Origin: UBA9647 sp963739335
GTDB taxonomy: Bacteria; Bacteroidota; Ignavibacteria; UBA10030
Reading direction: 5' to 3'
Length of the DNA: 64,000 nt
NCBI GenBank assembly: GCA_963739335.1
Contig: CAVUAC010000044.1
Coordinates: 1-64,000 of the forward strand
In this document: positions 35,574 through 45,785 of the stretch, piece by piece
Numbering within the stretch: position 1 is the stretch's first letter
Layout of the letters: the number at the start of each line of letters is the position of its first letter
Notes under the pieces: generated by a model
Told to the model about the DNA's origin: nothing
The model's input: the letters and a program-made list of their open reading frames with translations, nothing else
The model's database searches: none
Program-made: the position numbers and the translations under genes

Positions 35574-36029
35574 CCCTCACGATGACGAAGTTCATTCAAA
35601 TGGACGAAGCCGGATATGAAGATTCGGGCCGTCAGGATCAAGAAGATGACAACAACTCTCCGGAAGGAGAGCGTTTTGATTTCTGATTATTCATAGGTCG
35701 TTCTGGATTCGGGTTCAGGAGCATAGCTTCCTCACAGCTATGGACCCATACTCCGAGGGAGCCCCGACCCCCGCCAGACCTTCTATGAATGTTGATGGCG
35801 GGCTGGCGAACGCCGTTCAGCTGGGCTCCGAGGGAGCTCTGCTCCCGAGAATCCAGCACAGGCCGTTTGTGTTCAGGAGCAGAGCTCCTGAACAGCGGGG
35901 GGCGGATCACGGATAGAAGTCCAAGCCCTATGCTTGAATCTATGTGGACGCTCAAAAGCCCGCAATACCTAAAACGCGGTATTTTTGCGAATAAGCAAAA
36001 ATTGCTGTAACTCAAGTATTGGTCTAACG
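35574..36029. repeat. Repeat-rich intergenic region
   Basis: There is no supported gene; the minus-strand frame 35638-36015 is made of repeat. Several copies of the dispersed 3'-end repeat are nested here: ttcaggagcatagcttcctc at about 35710, ctccgagggagctctgctcc at about 35827, and ttcaggagcagagctcctga at about 35874. Confidence 0.6.
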
Positions 36030-36389
36030 TTACGCCATTTTTCCGATCACTTCGATCGCTTTGTCGAATTCGGTCGACTTGTCAAAAAAGTAATCTGCGC
36101 CGAGCCTGGCGCATGCTCTCCGGAAGTACTCCGATGAATAGTTTGTAAGGACCAAGATGAGTGGTGAAGGATCCATCGCTTTGAGTTCCGGCAGGAGCTC
36201 GAGACCGCTGATTTTTGGCATTTGCAGATCGAGTATCACGAGATCGGGTTTCTTCTCACGTATCTTGACAATCGCTTCCGCGCCATCGATCGCCTCGCCC
36301 GCGACCTCAACATTTGGAATCGACGAAAGCATCTTGATGATACGTTCGCGGATTGGCGTGGAATCATCCGCAATGATCACTCTCACCAT
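36030..36389 (-). CDS. Single-domain response regulator
   Basis: ATG 36387-36389 starts MVRVIIADDSTPIRERIIKM. The acceptor Asp is in LVILDLQMPKISG, the conserved Thr in LVLTNYS and Lys in FFDKSTEFDKA. There is no output domain. Its sequence is the parent type of the receiver half of the chimera at 9.9 kb and of the relic at 32.7 kb. Confidence 0.9.
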   Translation of the reverse strand: MVRVIIADDSTPIRERIIKMLSSIPNVEVAGEAIDGAEAIVKIREKKPDLVILDLQMPKISGLELLPELKAMDPSPLILVLTNYSSEYFRRACARLGADYFFDKSTEFDKAIEVIGKMA

Positions 36390-36483
36390 TTGACTCGCTC
36401 CTTGCCAGAGAGAACCTAGCAATGGAGTGTATGAATCCAGCGTCTAAGGCGGTATCGCTAACGGTATGATTGTAGCATCGTAG

Positions 36484-36671
36484 TTTTAGCGATGGGGGGA
36501 GCTGAGCGTGAATCAGAGAGCCGGAGAGAAGGGAACAAAAGAACTGGAGAATCGGAGACGGGGGCGTTGCAGTGAAGGAGAGACAAGAGAATGGGAGGCA
36601 GGGGCCTATGCAGAACACGAAAAACGGAGAAAAGAGGAGTGGGCGAAACGGAGACGAGGAGATTGGTCGAC
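36484..36671. repeat. Purine-rich left flank of the four-helix-bundle ORF
   Basis: The + strand is almost all purine with recurring words ggagaatcgg, gagaagggaa and gaaacggagacgagg. The opposite flank (37080-37205) is the pyrimidine-rich inverse with ctccgattcctcgtttctcc. The ORF is thus bracketed by degenerate inverted low-complexity arms. Confidence 0.45.
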
Positions 36672-37073
36672 CTAACTTTGGGGAGCACGCTTTGGCCTGA
36701 TCAGCCATTGGCGCGGGTTGGCAATCATCGTCACGAGCTGCGCTACAATGTGATCATAGGTTGTGTCCAGCCTTTTCAGCTCCTCTTCATGCAAGTACTT
36801 GCAGCGGTACGCAATCTCGAGCCAGACCTCAGTCTCGCACGCCTCTGTTTCTGCGTCACTGAGTTTTGAAATGAATGCTGCCTGATATCTTCTTTTCCGC
36901 CATGCTTCAGCGATGTTGGAACAGACGGAACGTGACGATCGTCGTATCTGGTCAACCAATGAATACTTCTCTTCGTTCGGAAAACCTTTTGTTATTTCAA
37001 ATATCTCCATCGCAGCATCCATCGCGTTTCGATAGACGTGCAACTCTTTGTACGAATTGATTCTCTCAGCCAT
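36672..37073 (-). CDS. Four-helix-bundle protein (S23 family)
   Basis: The 133 residues start with LHVYRNAMDAAMEIFEITKG and carry FPNEEKYSLVDQIRRSSRSV and CSNIAEAWRKRRYQAAFI, the hallmarks of proteins first found in 23S rRNA intervening sequences. The biological function is unknown; the fold is a small pentameric helical bundle. It stands alone between two response regulators. Its flanks are low-complexity inverted tracts, so it looks like an inserted cassette. Confidence 0.9.
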   Translation of the reverse strand: MAERINSYKELHVYRNAMDAAMEIFEITKGFPNEEKYSLVDQIRRSSRSVCSNIAEAWRKRRYQAAFISKLSDAETEACETEVWLEIAYRCKYLHEEELKRLDTTYDHIVAQLVTMIANPRQWLIRPKRAPQS

Positions 37074-37209
37074 TTGCAGCCTCCCTTGATGCCTTTGACT
37101 TCATTCTCCCCTTCACCCGTTCACCGACTCTCCTTTGATCATCACCCCTTCTCCGATTCCTCGTTTCTCCCATTCCCCCCATCCCCATTCCCACTGCCCC
37201 CCCACGGCC

Positions 37210-37843
37210 TCACTCCCCCAGCCTATTCTCCAGCACGTACCGCATCAGATCGGCATTCGTTTTCATCTTCATTTTCTCGAGGATGTGTAGCCTATGAGTG
37301 TTGACAGGTCCTGACGCTCAAGTTCAGCTCGGCGGCAATATTTGTCACCGTCTTACCTGACCCGATCATACGAAGAATCTGAAATTCCCTGTCAGAAAGA
37401 TCTTCATGAGGCGCTCGGCCACTCTGACCAGCGACACTGTCTGCCAGTTCCTGGGACAGTGCTTCGCTCACATACTTTCTTCCACCGGCTACCTTGCGAA
37501 GTGCGACCACCAGCTCCTTCGCCGCACCGTCCTTCGTCAGATATCCATCTGCACCCGCTTTTAACGCCCGCAGCGCAAACTGACTTTCCGGAAACATACT
37601 CAAGATAAGCACACGCAAATGCGGCATTCTCTTTTTGACTTCCTTCAGCACTTCGAGGCCGGGTCTGTCCGGAAGCGCCAGATCCAGAATCAGGACATCG
37701 CTGTCCGACGCTTCGATGCCGTCGAGGATTTGTTTCGCGCTTTGCGCCTCCCCGACGACAGCCATGTCGGATTCGTCGCGCAGGATTTTCTTCAGACCCT
37801 CGCGGATCAGGGCGTGGTCGTCCGCAATGAAAATCTTCGTCAT
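37210..37843 (-). CDS. NarL-family response regulator, frameshifted near the end
   Basis: A receiver (MTKIFIADDHALIREGLKKI, acceptor in LILDLALPDRPG) and the start of a LuxR HTH (LSDREFQILRMIGSGKTVTN) are intact. One extra T near 37305 makes the first frame stop at 37292 after ELNLSVRTCQHS. The shifted frame completes the HTH with VNTHRLHILEKMKMKTNADL and ends at 37210. The adjacent giant kinase, read just before it, is its likely partner. Confidence 0.85.
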
Positions 37844-37859
37844 AAGGCACCACCTCCAT

Positions 37860-38108
37860 CCAGCAACGTTTCTTCAAGGGGCAGCCGGAGAGGACCCCAG
37901 GCTCCGAGGGAGCCCCGCCCCAAGCTCGGAGGGAGCTCTGCTCCCGACGATTCTGTTGAGTTCAGGAGCGGAGCTCCTTCACAGCTTGGGTCAGCCGGGC
38001 GGGACTTCGGTCGTTCGGGCGGGTCTGCTCCCGAGGATTATGAGCCCGCCTGCCTGACGCGGTCGGGCAGGCTATTGAGTTCAGGAGCAGAGCTCCTTCA
38101 CAACTCTG
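37860..38108. repeat. Cluster of dispersed palindromic repeats
   Basis: Copies of ctccgagggagc, ttcaggagcggagctccttc and gagctccttcaca alternate with cctgcctgacgcggtcgggc. These are the same elements as at 35.7 kb. The region separates the giant kinase from its regulator and contains no gene. Confidence 0.6.
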
Positions 38109-41100
38109 TCAGGCACCACCTCCATCGGCCAAGGTTTCTTCAAGAGGCAGCCGGAGGACGATTGTTGTTCCTTCTCCCTTTGCACCCCTGATCTCGAACA
38201 TCCCTCCGAAGACAAGAGCTCGTTCGCGCATCCCGATAATTCCAAAGGAGTCCTTTGCATCCTCAACGCCGGGGGAGATTCCAACTCCATTGTCTTTGAT
38301 CTCGAGCAAGAGGTTTTTCCCTTCCATCCGGATGTTTGCCCTCACAGAGGTAGCCTTTGCGTGACGAGCAACGTTGGTGAGAGCTTCCTGGAAAATGCGA
38401 AACAGCGCGATCGATTTCTCCTGATCCAGTTGAATCTCATCGATAAGAGAGGTGAAAATGCAGGGGATGCCGCTCTTCCCCTGGAAGCTCTCGGCTTCAA
38501 ATTCAAGAGCCGGCAGGATTCCAAGCTGATCGAGCAACTCCGGCCTCAACTCCGCCATGATCTCTCGGATGGATGCGACGGCGTGATCGGCAATCTGCTG
38601 CATGGCCTGTATCTCCACATTGACGGCAGTGCGCGAGAGTTCCTTTTCCTTGTCGGCAACTTGGCGTTGAAGCATCGTGAGGTCCATTTTCAGCGCCGTC
38701 AGCGTTTGCCCGAGCTGATCGTGGAATTCCCGCGCCAGACGCTTTCTCTCCTCTTCACGTACCCGATGCAGATGTGCAGCAAGTGCTCGCAGCTGCTCGC
38801 GTGACGATTTCAGTTGCTCCTCCGCCCGCTTGCTCGCCTGTTCGGCGAGCTTGCGCTCGGTGATGTCCTGATTCACACCGTAGGTCTTGATCGTACGACC
38901 CTGATCATCTCTGACGATGAATATACGGACAGTGATGTAGCCGGTCGCGCCGTCGGCATAGATGATTCGATGTTCCAACTGGCTGCTGTAGTGAGGATCA
39001 GTAGTTTCAAGAGCTTTTCGAATCTCAACGCCGACTACCGGCATGTCATCTGGATGCACGAAGCGTTGAGCGTATTGTGCAGACGACATCGTGTAACCGC
39101 CGACTTGCCCAGCTGTCGTGCGAAGCATGGCGTAGAAGTGATCGGTAAAAGTAAACAGGTCGCTGGCGACGTCATACTCCCAGTGGCCCAGGTGGGCAAT
39201 CTTCAAGGCGTTGGACAGTTGGGCTTCGCTGGTACGCAGCGCCGCTTCAGCCCGCTTGCGCTCGGTGATGTCTCTGAACATACTGAGGAGCAAAGGTCTC
39301 TGCCCCTCAAGTTCAAAAAAGGAATTCGACACTTCAAACCAAGCCTTTCTTCCATCCCATAAGGTGAGCTCTTCTTCGAAGTGAGGTTTCACTGTTCGTG
39401 ACATGAAGCGCTCCCGATGGCGCTTTTGGATATGAGCCTGTCGTTCCTCACCATAGACCACGGACAGCGGTTTTCCCTCTATCTCTTCTCTGGCTTTTCG
39501 AGCCAATCGACAGTACGAGTCGTTCACTGCCAAAGCGTTGCCGTCTTCATCGGTTAGACGCATCCCGTCGAGAGAGCTTTCCCACACCGTATGGAATTGC
39601 AGTTCGGATTGGCGAGTTTTTTCTTCAGCGAGCTTGTGCTGCGTAATATCCATGAGTGTTCCCCGGGCACCCGAGAAGACGTTTGCCTTCGTTATGGGTT
39701 TCGTGCGTGTTCGCACCCATCGGACTTCGCCCGATTTCGCGATGAGGCGATAGTCCATTGGGTATTCCACACCTCCCATGAGGTCCGAAAACCTCTGGCT
39801 CATCAGTCCCCGATCCTCCGGATGCCCGAATTCGATGAGACTTTTCCCGATGAGATCTTCCGCTTGATATCCCAGCACATCCCGAACAACGGGACTGACA
39901 TAGGTGAGCACTCCCCGGGAATCGATCTCATAGATTACGTCGCTGATGGCTTCCACCAATTCGCGATACTTGGCCTCGCTTTCCCGTAGCGCCTCCTCCG
40001 CCCTCCTGCGCTCGGTGATGTCCTGGTATATAACCAGAAACTGCTTTGCGTTGTCCCATAGCACTTGCTTACGGTGTACCTGGAGATGGAGTACTTCACC
40101 ATTTTTCCTAATGATGCTGATTCCGTATTCTGAGGCACTAAAATCACCGCGTTCTCTTTGTTGCTTTCTTTTTTGAAACTCGGCATAGCTCTCTGGTGTG
40201 TAACGAGCCCTCAAAGGTGTTTTTCGCAGTTCTTCGAGACTGTCGTACCCATAGAAATCCAGAATAGCCCGATTAGCATAGAGCGTGTCTCCATCCGCCG
40301 TGACAATCCGCACTCCGAGTGGGGATTCATCCAGAGAACGGCGGAAGTTCTCTTTCTCCAGGCGCAACGCCACCTCCGCCCGCTTGCGCTCGGTGAGGTC
40401 GCGAACGATCACAAGTTCAGCGGGTTTTCCTTGGTACATAATCATCCCCGCGTTAACCTCAACATATACCTTACTGCCATCCTTGTGCCTGACTGCAATC
40501 TCGTATACCGGCGCGACATCCTCGCCTGCTGTACGGCGCTTGTAGCGGTCAGCTACTTTACCAAGATCATCGGGATAGATATAATCGGCGAACGGAGTGC
40601 CAATCAACTCCTCAATAGTGCAACCGACTGCCTCTGCCAAAGTTGCGTTGACATATTTGACTACTCTGTCCTGGACAATGGCGATACCGTCATTGGCTCG
40701 CTCAACCACGTTGCGGTATTTTTCCTCGCTCTCGCGCAACGCCTCCTCCGCCCGCTTGCGCTCGGTGATGTCACGACCAACACCCACAAGACCGATGATC
40801 CGACCTTGCTCATCCCGCAATGGCAGCTTGGAGGTGGAGAACCAATGTTCCTTGCCCTCTTTGTCTACGAGAAACTCCCCCTTGTTGAGCATTGGCTGGC
40901 CAGTCTGGACAACTGATTGGTCGTCAGCATGGTACGCAGCAGCAGCGTCCGCCGGATAGAAGTCAAAATCAGTCTTACCCAGCACATCTGCCTCCGATTG
41001 CTGGCCCATATAACGAACATCTGCTACATTAGCAACGGTCTTGCGACATTCCGTGTCTTTCACATAAACCGCATCGGGCAGATTATCAATCAATGTACGG

Positions 41101-44100
41101 AGAAGATTTCGCTCGTACCGGAGTGCTTCTTCGGCACGCTTGCTCGCCAGCTCGGCAAGCTTGCGGTCGGTGATGTCCAGGAGAGCTGTCACCCGGAGCA
41201 TCCGCCCTTCGTAGGGAATGTTCTTGCCTCGGACCTCGACATCAAACGTGGAGCCGTCCTTGTGGAGGGCTACACCCTCATAGGGCTCCTCGGACTCAGT
41301 GCGTATGTGACGCTCTGCTATTCCTCGCAGCGCTGGTGTCGCAAAATCCAACGCATTTTTGCCGATCGACTCCGAGAGGCCATAACCAAACATGGCAACG
41401 AATGCCTCATTTGCGTCTACAATCTTGCCCCCGTCATGGATTATGATCCCTTCAAATGAGCCTGCGGACAACCGCCGGAACCGTTCTTCGCTCTCCCGCA
41501 GCGCCTCCTCCGCCCGCTTGCGGCTTGTGATGTCGCGACCGATACCAACGAGTCCAACGACTTGACCTTCTTCATCCCGTAACGGCAACTTGGAGGTCAG
41601 TAACCAACGTTTCTGACCTTCTGCATCAAGCACATATTCCTCTCTTTCAAGGATTGGCTGACCAGTCTGGATCACTGATTGGTCGTCAGCGAAGAATCGC
41701 TCTGCCAAATCCTTCGGGAACAACTCGAAGTCATCCTTCCCCAAGACTTCAGCCTCAGACTGCCGCCCAGTGTTGTGCACATCGGCCAAGTTCGCGATCG
41801 TCTTACGGGAGGCCGTGTCCTTGACATAGATAGCGTCTGGAAGGTTATCGATCAACGTGCGAAGAAGAATACGCTCCTGTTGAAGCGCCTGTTCCATCTT
41901 CTTGCGCTCGGTGATGTCTCGGGCAATTCCGAGTTCTCCCACGACTTTGCCGTCCTTGATCTGTGGGGTAGAGGTGAATTCTCCGACTAGGCAATTGCCT
42001 GACTTCGAGAGAACTCGTAGTTCATAGGGTGGTTGTGACTCGCCTCGCAAAGCCCGTTGAAACGTTTGTTCAGCAAGGGGCAAGTCATCTGGATGTACGA
42101 GAGAGGCAAAAGGCCTGCCGATCCATTCAGCCCGTGACCAACCCGTGACCGTTTCAAACGCTGGGTTCAATGACGTAAGCGATCCATCCTCTGCAGAAAT
42201 GGTGTAGATAACGTCAGGCGCAGCTTCAACGAGGCTGCGATGCCGTTCTTCGCTTTCTCGTAGTGCGTCCTCCACCCACTTGCGCATAATCCCCTGACCG
42301 AGTGTGACCGCCGAGACAGCCAAAGCACTTAGCGTCCTGTCAAGAAGCAATGTGCCTGCATAGATGGTCAACACGCCGACCAAACGATCTTCGACAAAAA
42401 GGGGAAGTCCGGCATAGGCAACGATATTATGGTGACGTGCCCATGAGGCGTCTATCAACAAAGGTTTGTCGAGAATTGAATTACTCGCAATCGTCTGTCG
42501 TCCAGCTACGACCCAGCTGGCAAGCAAGTTCCCCATATGAATACATTCGTCGGATTCTGTGCAGGGCGTACTGAGTTCTCCATGAGCTTGAAGTTCCAGA
42601 GAATTTGTTCCACGATTCATAGTCCAAATCTGAGCACAAGCAATATCAAGGTTACGCATGATAACCTCAGCGCTCTGCTGAAGTATCTCCCTAAGCGAAA
42701 GCTGACGATTAACTGAATATGCCATCTCGCTCCGGAATTTGTGCAGTCGTGTTTCATACGCCTGCTCTTCTTCTCTCTGCTTGCGCTCGGTAATGTCGCG
42801 TAAGATGACCATGTCCGCCGGTTGGTCTTGCCAAATAGTCCTTGAGGGGGAAATTTCTATTGCGACTTTAATGCCGTCTTTATTTAGAATAGCGGTTTCA
42901 TACGGCTTAGGAACTTCCAATCCCTCAAGCCTCTTTTTGTATCTTTCAGCAATCTTTGGAAGATCGTCAGGATGGGCAAGGTCTCTGATGCGTGTCTTGA
43001 GTAAGTCCTCGATAGGATATCCAGTAATTTCGACCGCTCGCCTGTTTGCAAAAACATGCCGACCTTCCGCTTCCGTTGCGATTAGTATGCCATCGCTGGC
43101 GTTCTCAGCGAGGGCTTTGAAGTTATCTTCACTTTGCCGCAGCGCCTCTTCGGCCCGCTTGCGCTCGGTGATGTCGTGCAAGATGCAGTGGGTCTGTTTG
43201 AATTGCCCATGTTCGTCGTGCCCAATTTTCCCGTCAATGTGCACGATGATCTTGGAACCAGCGCGCTGTACCATTTCGAGATCAACATGCACCTCGCCAG
43301 TCGCTTTGAAGCATGGAAAGCGTTGCTTGAACGCGTCCACTTCTTGTGGCGCGAGAAAATCACCGAACCAGTGCCCGATCACTTGGTCGCGCGAGTATCC
43401 CAGCAGATCGAGCCACGCCTGGTTGACGTCAATGAACCATCCTTCCGCATCTAATGACTGATAGCCCAGCGGCGCTTGTTGGTAGAGCTGTCTGAAACGC
43501 TCTTCGCTCTCCCGCAGCGCCTCCTCTGCCTGCTTTTGCTCAATGGCTTTTGCGACTTGTGATGAAACATACTCAAGCATCTGTAAATCTTGTTTACCGT
43601 ATGCATTTGGATCAGAGTAATGTTGAACGGCCATGACACCACTTGTTTTTTTCCCAACTATGAGCGGTACGCCGAGCCAGACCGCCGGGTGTGTGCCAAT
43701 GGACTCAACATCTCCATTCCGGTGTAGCTCCGCCTTGGTAGCTTCATCGCATATCAGCGGTTTGCCGGTACGAAGCACGTATTCGGTCAACCCTTTGCGA
43801 GTCTTCCTCGGAGGCGGCGGCGCATCTTTCTCATCAACAAAATATGGAAAATGAACGAATTCCTTCGCTTCGTCATAGAGTGCAATGTAAAAGTTCTTTG
43901 CCTCCACAACGGTACCGATGATTTTGTGAACACTCCTAAAAAGATCATCAAGTCCGGCAGATTCAGCTGCAGCCTGGGCAATCCGGTAAACGGCATGCTG
44001 GAGCTGTTCTGCGCGCTTGTTTGCCTGTTCGGCGAGCTTGCGCTCAGTGATATCGCGAGCCCAGCCGCGCACGAACGGTTTCGTCACACCCTCTGTGCGA

Positions 44101-45236
44101 AGCGTGTTATCGTATTCCCAGATCCGCCGTTCACCCGATTTTGTCTGCACAATGAGTTGACCCTTTGCGAAATGGTCGCGACTAACTCTCCTTAGGTATC
44201 GATCGAACAATCGTCGTACATCCGGAGCGAGGAAGTCGCACATACTCATCTTTGCGATCTCATCCAGAGAATATCCCAGCATCTTGACCGCTGTTGAATT
44301 TACAGTCAACAGCCGTCCCTCCAAATCATGAGTACAGATCAAGTCCTGGCTGTGCTCGACCAGATCGCGATACCGATCTTCGCTTTGGCGTAAATTCTCC
44401 TCCGCGCGCTTGCGCTCGGTGATGTCCGCAGCGATCCCTACAAGTGCAATCGGCTGTCCCTTCTCGTTGCGGACAACAGAAGTAGAAAGAGCGATCAGAA
44501 ATTCAGTTCCGTCCTTTTTCAGGTTTACCAGCTCGCCTTGCCAACCGCCTTCTAGCGTCGTAGACAAGACGTTCTCGGCAGCAGGTTCGGACCTTGGTGA
44601 GCGGACAACAGTGATAGGCTTCCCGATCAGCTCATCAGCAGTATAATCATACGTTCTCAAGAACGCGTCATTAACAAAGAGAATCTTGTTTTCCGCGTCA
44701 GTGACGCTGACGCATTCACCAATACTCCGAATTGTGTGCGCAAGCAGTGCAAGCGTCTCCTCTACGCGCTTGCGCTCACTGATGTCTCGAATAGACATGC
44801 TGGTTCTTGGATTCCCATCCTTATCCTTAAACACAGCTGAGGATATCTCACCCGGAAACTTCGAGCCGTCCTTGCGCAGGAACGTCAATTCGCCTTTGAA
44901 CTTCCCCATACGCTTGTGTCCCTCGATCGCTTGCGCCAAGCGCGGATCAGATAGATCAACCACGGCCCGTCGTCCAAGCTGGCGAAGCTCCCGGACGGTT
45001 CGTCCGAACATTCGACAGGCCGCTTTGTTCGCATCCTGGATGCCGCCGTCCGGAGAAGTCAACAAGACGGCATCAATGCTATTCTCAACAAGCAAGCGGT
45101 ACTTTGCTTCGCTTTCGCGGAGAGCTTCTGCAGTCCGCGCGGCTCTCCCCGTGATCGCCCGGCATCTTTGCACTTGCCGACGGAGGGTCTTGAGCTCGAG
45201 GATCAGCTTGGCTTTGGACTTTCGCTCGTCATTCAT
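38109..45236 (-). CDS. Giant NarX-type histidine kinase with 14 PAS and 2 GAF domains
   Basis: The product is about 2,375 residues, starting at ATG 45234-45236 with GGAG six bases upstream. I count 14 PAS/PAC units by their terminal DITERK-like linkers. One GAF domain follows the third (ARTIAQ-like region near residue 440; MAVQHYSDPNAYGKQDL) and another follows the fifth (SLREILQQSAEVIMRNLDIA). The end is HisKA_3 (RLAREFHDQLGQTLTALKMD, His near residue 2170) and HATPase_c (FQEALTNVARHAKATSVRA, IKDNGVGISPG, GIIGMRERA). It has no membrane segments. Two neighbouring PAS blocks are near-duplicates (LRTLIDNLPDA...). It probably integrates many signals and phosphorylates the LuxR-type regulator downstream. 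Confidence 0.93.
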   Translation of the reverse strand: MNDERKSKAKLILELKTLRRQVQRCRAITGRAARTAEALRESEAKYRLLVENSIDAVLLTSPDGGIQDANKAACRMFGRTVRELRQLGRRAVVDLSDPRLAQAIEGHKRMGKFKGELTFLRKDGSKFPGEISSAVFKDKDGNPRTSMSIRDISERKRVEETLALLAHTIRSIGECVSVTDAENKILFVNDAFLRTYDYTADELIGKPITVVRSPRSEPAAENVLSTTLEGGWQGELVNLKKDGTEFLIALSTSVVRNEKGQPIALVGIAADITERKRAEENLRQSEDRYRDLVEHSQDLICTHDLEGRLLTVNSTAVKMLGYSLDEIAKMSMCDFLAPDVRRLFDRYLRRVSRDHFAKGQLIVQTKSGERRIWEYDNTLRTEGVTKPFVRGWARDITERKLAEQANKRAEQLQHAVYRIAQAAAESAGLDDLFRSVHKIIGTVVEAKNFYIALYDEAKEFVHFPYFVDEKDAPPPPRKTRKGLTEYVLRTGKPLICDEATKAELHRNGDVESIGTHPAVWLGVPLIVGKKTSGVMAVQHYSDPNAYGKQDLQMLEYVSSQVAKAIEQKQAEEALRESEERFRQLYQQAPLGYQSLDAEGWFIDVNQAWLDLLGYSRDQVIGHWFGDFLAPQEVDAFKQRFPCFKATGEVHVDLEMVQRAGSKIIVHIDGKIGHDEHGQFKQTHCILHDITERKRAEEALRQSEDNFKALAENASDGILIATEAEGRHVFANRRAVEITGYPIEDLLKTRIRDLAHPDDLPKIAERYKKRLEGLEVPKPYETAILNKDGIKVAIEISPSRTIWQDQPADMVILRDITERKQREEEQAYETRLHKFRSEMAYSVNRQLSLREILQQSAEVIMRNLDIACAQIWTMNRGTNSLELQAHGELSTPCTESDECIHMGNLLASWVVAGRQTIASNSILDKPLLIDASWARHHNIVAYAGLPLFVEDRLVGVLTIYAGTLLLDRTLSALAVSAVTLGQGIMRKWVEDALRESEERHRSLVEAAPDVIYTISAEDGSLTSLNPAFETVTGWSRAEWIGRPFASLVHPDDLPLAEQTFQRALRGESQPPYELRVLSKSGNCLVGEFTSTPQIKDGKVVGELGIARDITERKKMEQALQQERILLRTLIDNLPDAIYVKDTASRKTIANLADVHNTGRQSEAEVLGKDDFELFPKDLAERFFADDQSVIQTGQPILEREEYVLDAEGQKRWLLTSKLPLRDEEGQVVGLVGIGRDITSRKRAEEALRESEERFRRLSAGSFEGIIIHDGGKIVDANEAFVAMFGYGLSESIGKNALDFATPALRGIAERHIRTESEEPYEGVALHKDGSTFDVEVRGKNIPYEGRMLRVTALLDITDRKLAELASKRAEEALRYERNLLRTLIDNLPDAVYVKDTECRKTVANVADVRYMGQQSEADVLGKTDFDFYPADAAAAYHADDQSVVQTGQPMLNKGEFLVDKEGKEHWFSTSKLPLRDEQGRIIGLVGVGRDITERKRAEEALRESEEKYRNVVERANDGIAIVQDRVVKYVNATLAEAVGCTIEELIGTPFADYIYPDDLGKVADRYKRRTAGEDVAPVYEIAVRHKDGSKVYVEVNAGMIMYQGKPAELVIVRDLTERKRAEVALRLEKENFRRSLDESPLGVRIVTADGDTLYANRAILDFYGYDSLEELRKTPLRARYTPESYAEFQKRKQQRERGDFSASEYGISIIRKNGEVLHLQVHRKQVLWDNAKQFLVIYQDITERRRAEEALRESEAKYRELVEAISDVIYEIDSRGVLTYVSPVVRDVLGYQAEDLIGKSLIEFGHPEDRGLMSQRFSDLMGGVEYPMDYRLIAKSGEVRWVRTRTKPITKANVFSGARGTLMDITQHKLAEEKTRQSELQFHTVWESSLDGMRLTDEDGNALAVNDSYCRLARKAREEIEGKPLSVVYGEERQAHIQKRHRERFMSRTVKPHFEEELTLWDGRKAWFEVSNSFFELEGQRPLLLSMFRDITERKRAEAALRTSEAQLSNALKIAHLGHWEYDVASDLFTFTDHFYAMLRTTAGQVGGYTMSSAQYAQRFVHPDDMPVVGVEIRKALETTDPHYSSQLEHRIIYADGATGYITVRIFIVRDDQGRTIKTYGVNQDITERKLAEQASKRAEEQLKSSREQLRALAAHLHRVREEERKRLAREFHDQLGQTLTALKMDLTMLQRQVADKEKELSRTAVNVEIQAMQQIADHAVASIREIMAELRPELLDQLGILPALEFEAESFQGKSGIPCIFTSLIDEIQLDQEKSIALFRIFQEALTNVARHAKATSVRANIRMEGKNLLLEIKDNGVGISPGVEDAKDSFGIIGMRERALVFGGMFEIRGAKGEGTTIVLRLPLEETLADGGGA

Positions 45237-45785
45237 GGCCATCTCCAGATGATTGAAAACGACCAACAACTTGAAGGAATTCTGGATTCACGATTCAAGA
45301 TGGATCACATGGAATTGTAAAGCAAGGATGATCATGTTCATTCGGATTTCCCTGGCTGGGCCTCGGTGCGGCTGACTTCCGTCATCGCTTCGTGAGAATC
45401 GACAGATTCTCTCGCCTGGGTTCTACGCGCTACGCTCGAAATCTGAAGGGAGGTACGGTACTTGGCGTGATGGTAAGAGAGTATTTGCTCAAATTCAACG
45501 TCCGGAGAGTGCTGACAGGGAATGATTCTAATGCCATCAGGGTTTAGCAGCTTGCTAAAAAACGGTTTTACAGTGCCATCCGATAAATCGGACGGCTCGA
45601 TTTTTACAAAACCCGAGGGGTATCGCGTTCTCAAAGGCGTGCCCGCCAGACCATCTTTGGTTCATGAAGGCAGGCTGGGACTTGAGTCGATGACGGGCTT
45701 TTTCAGCAACCTCCTCGTTGTTTTTTCAGCATCTTACCGCTATCTTGTTCGCCGGTCCAGCACTAAGCAACTTAGTTTCAACCTT
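45237..45785. other. Intergenic region before tRNA-Arg
   Basis: There is no gene I can support. A 98-codon minus-strand frame (45338-45634) and overlapping plus-strand frames show no family signature. A gcccgccagacc...aaggcaggctggg palindromic repeat lies near 45650-45680. Confidence 0.4.

Noticed and set aside
35638..36015. A 125-codon minus-strand ORF between the kinase and the receiver
   Set aside because: It is composed of dispersed palindromic repeats, has no ribosome site and no family resemblance.
45338..45634. A 98-codon ORF upstream of tRNA-Arg
   Set aside because: No recognisable motif, and equally long frames occur on the opposite strand.
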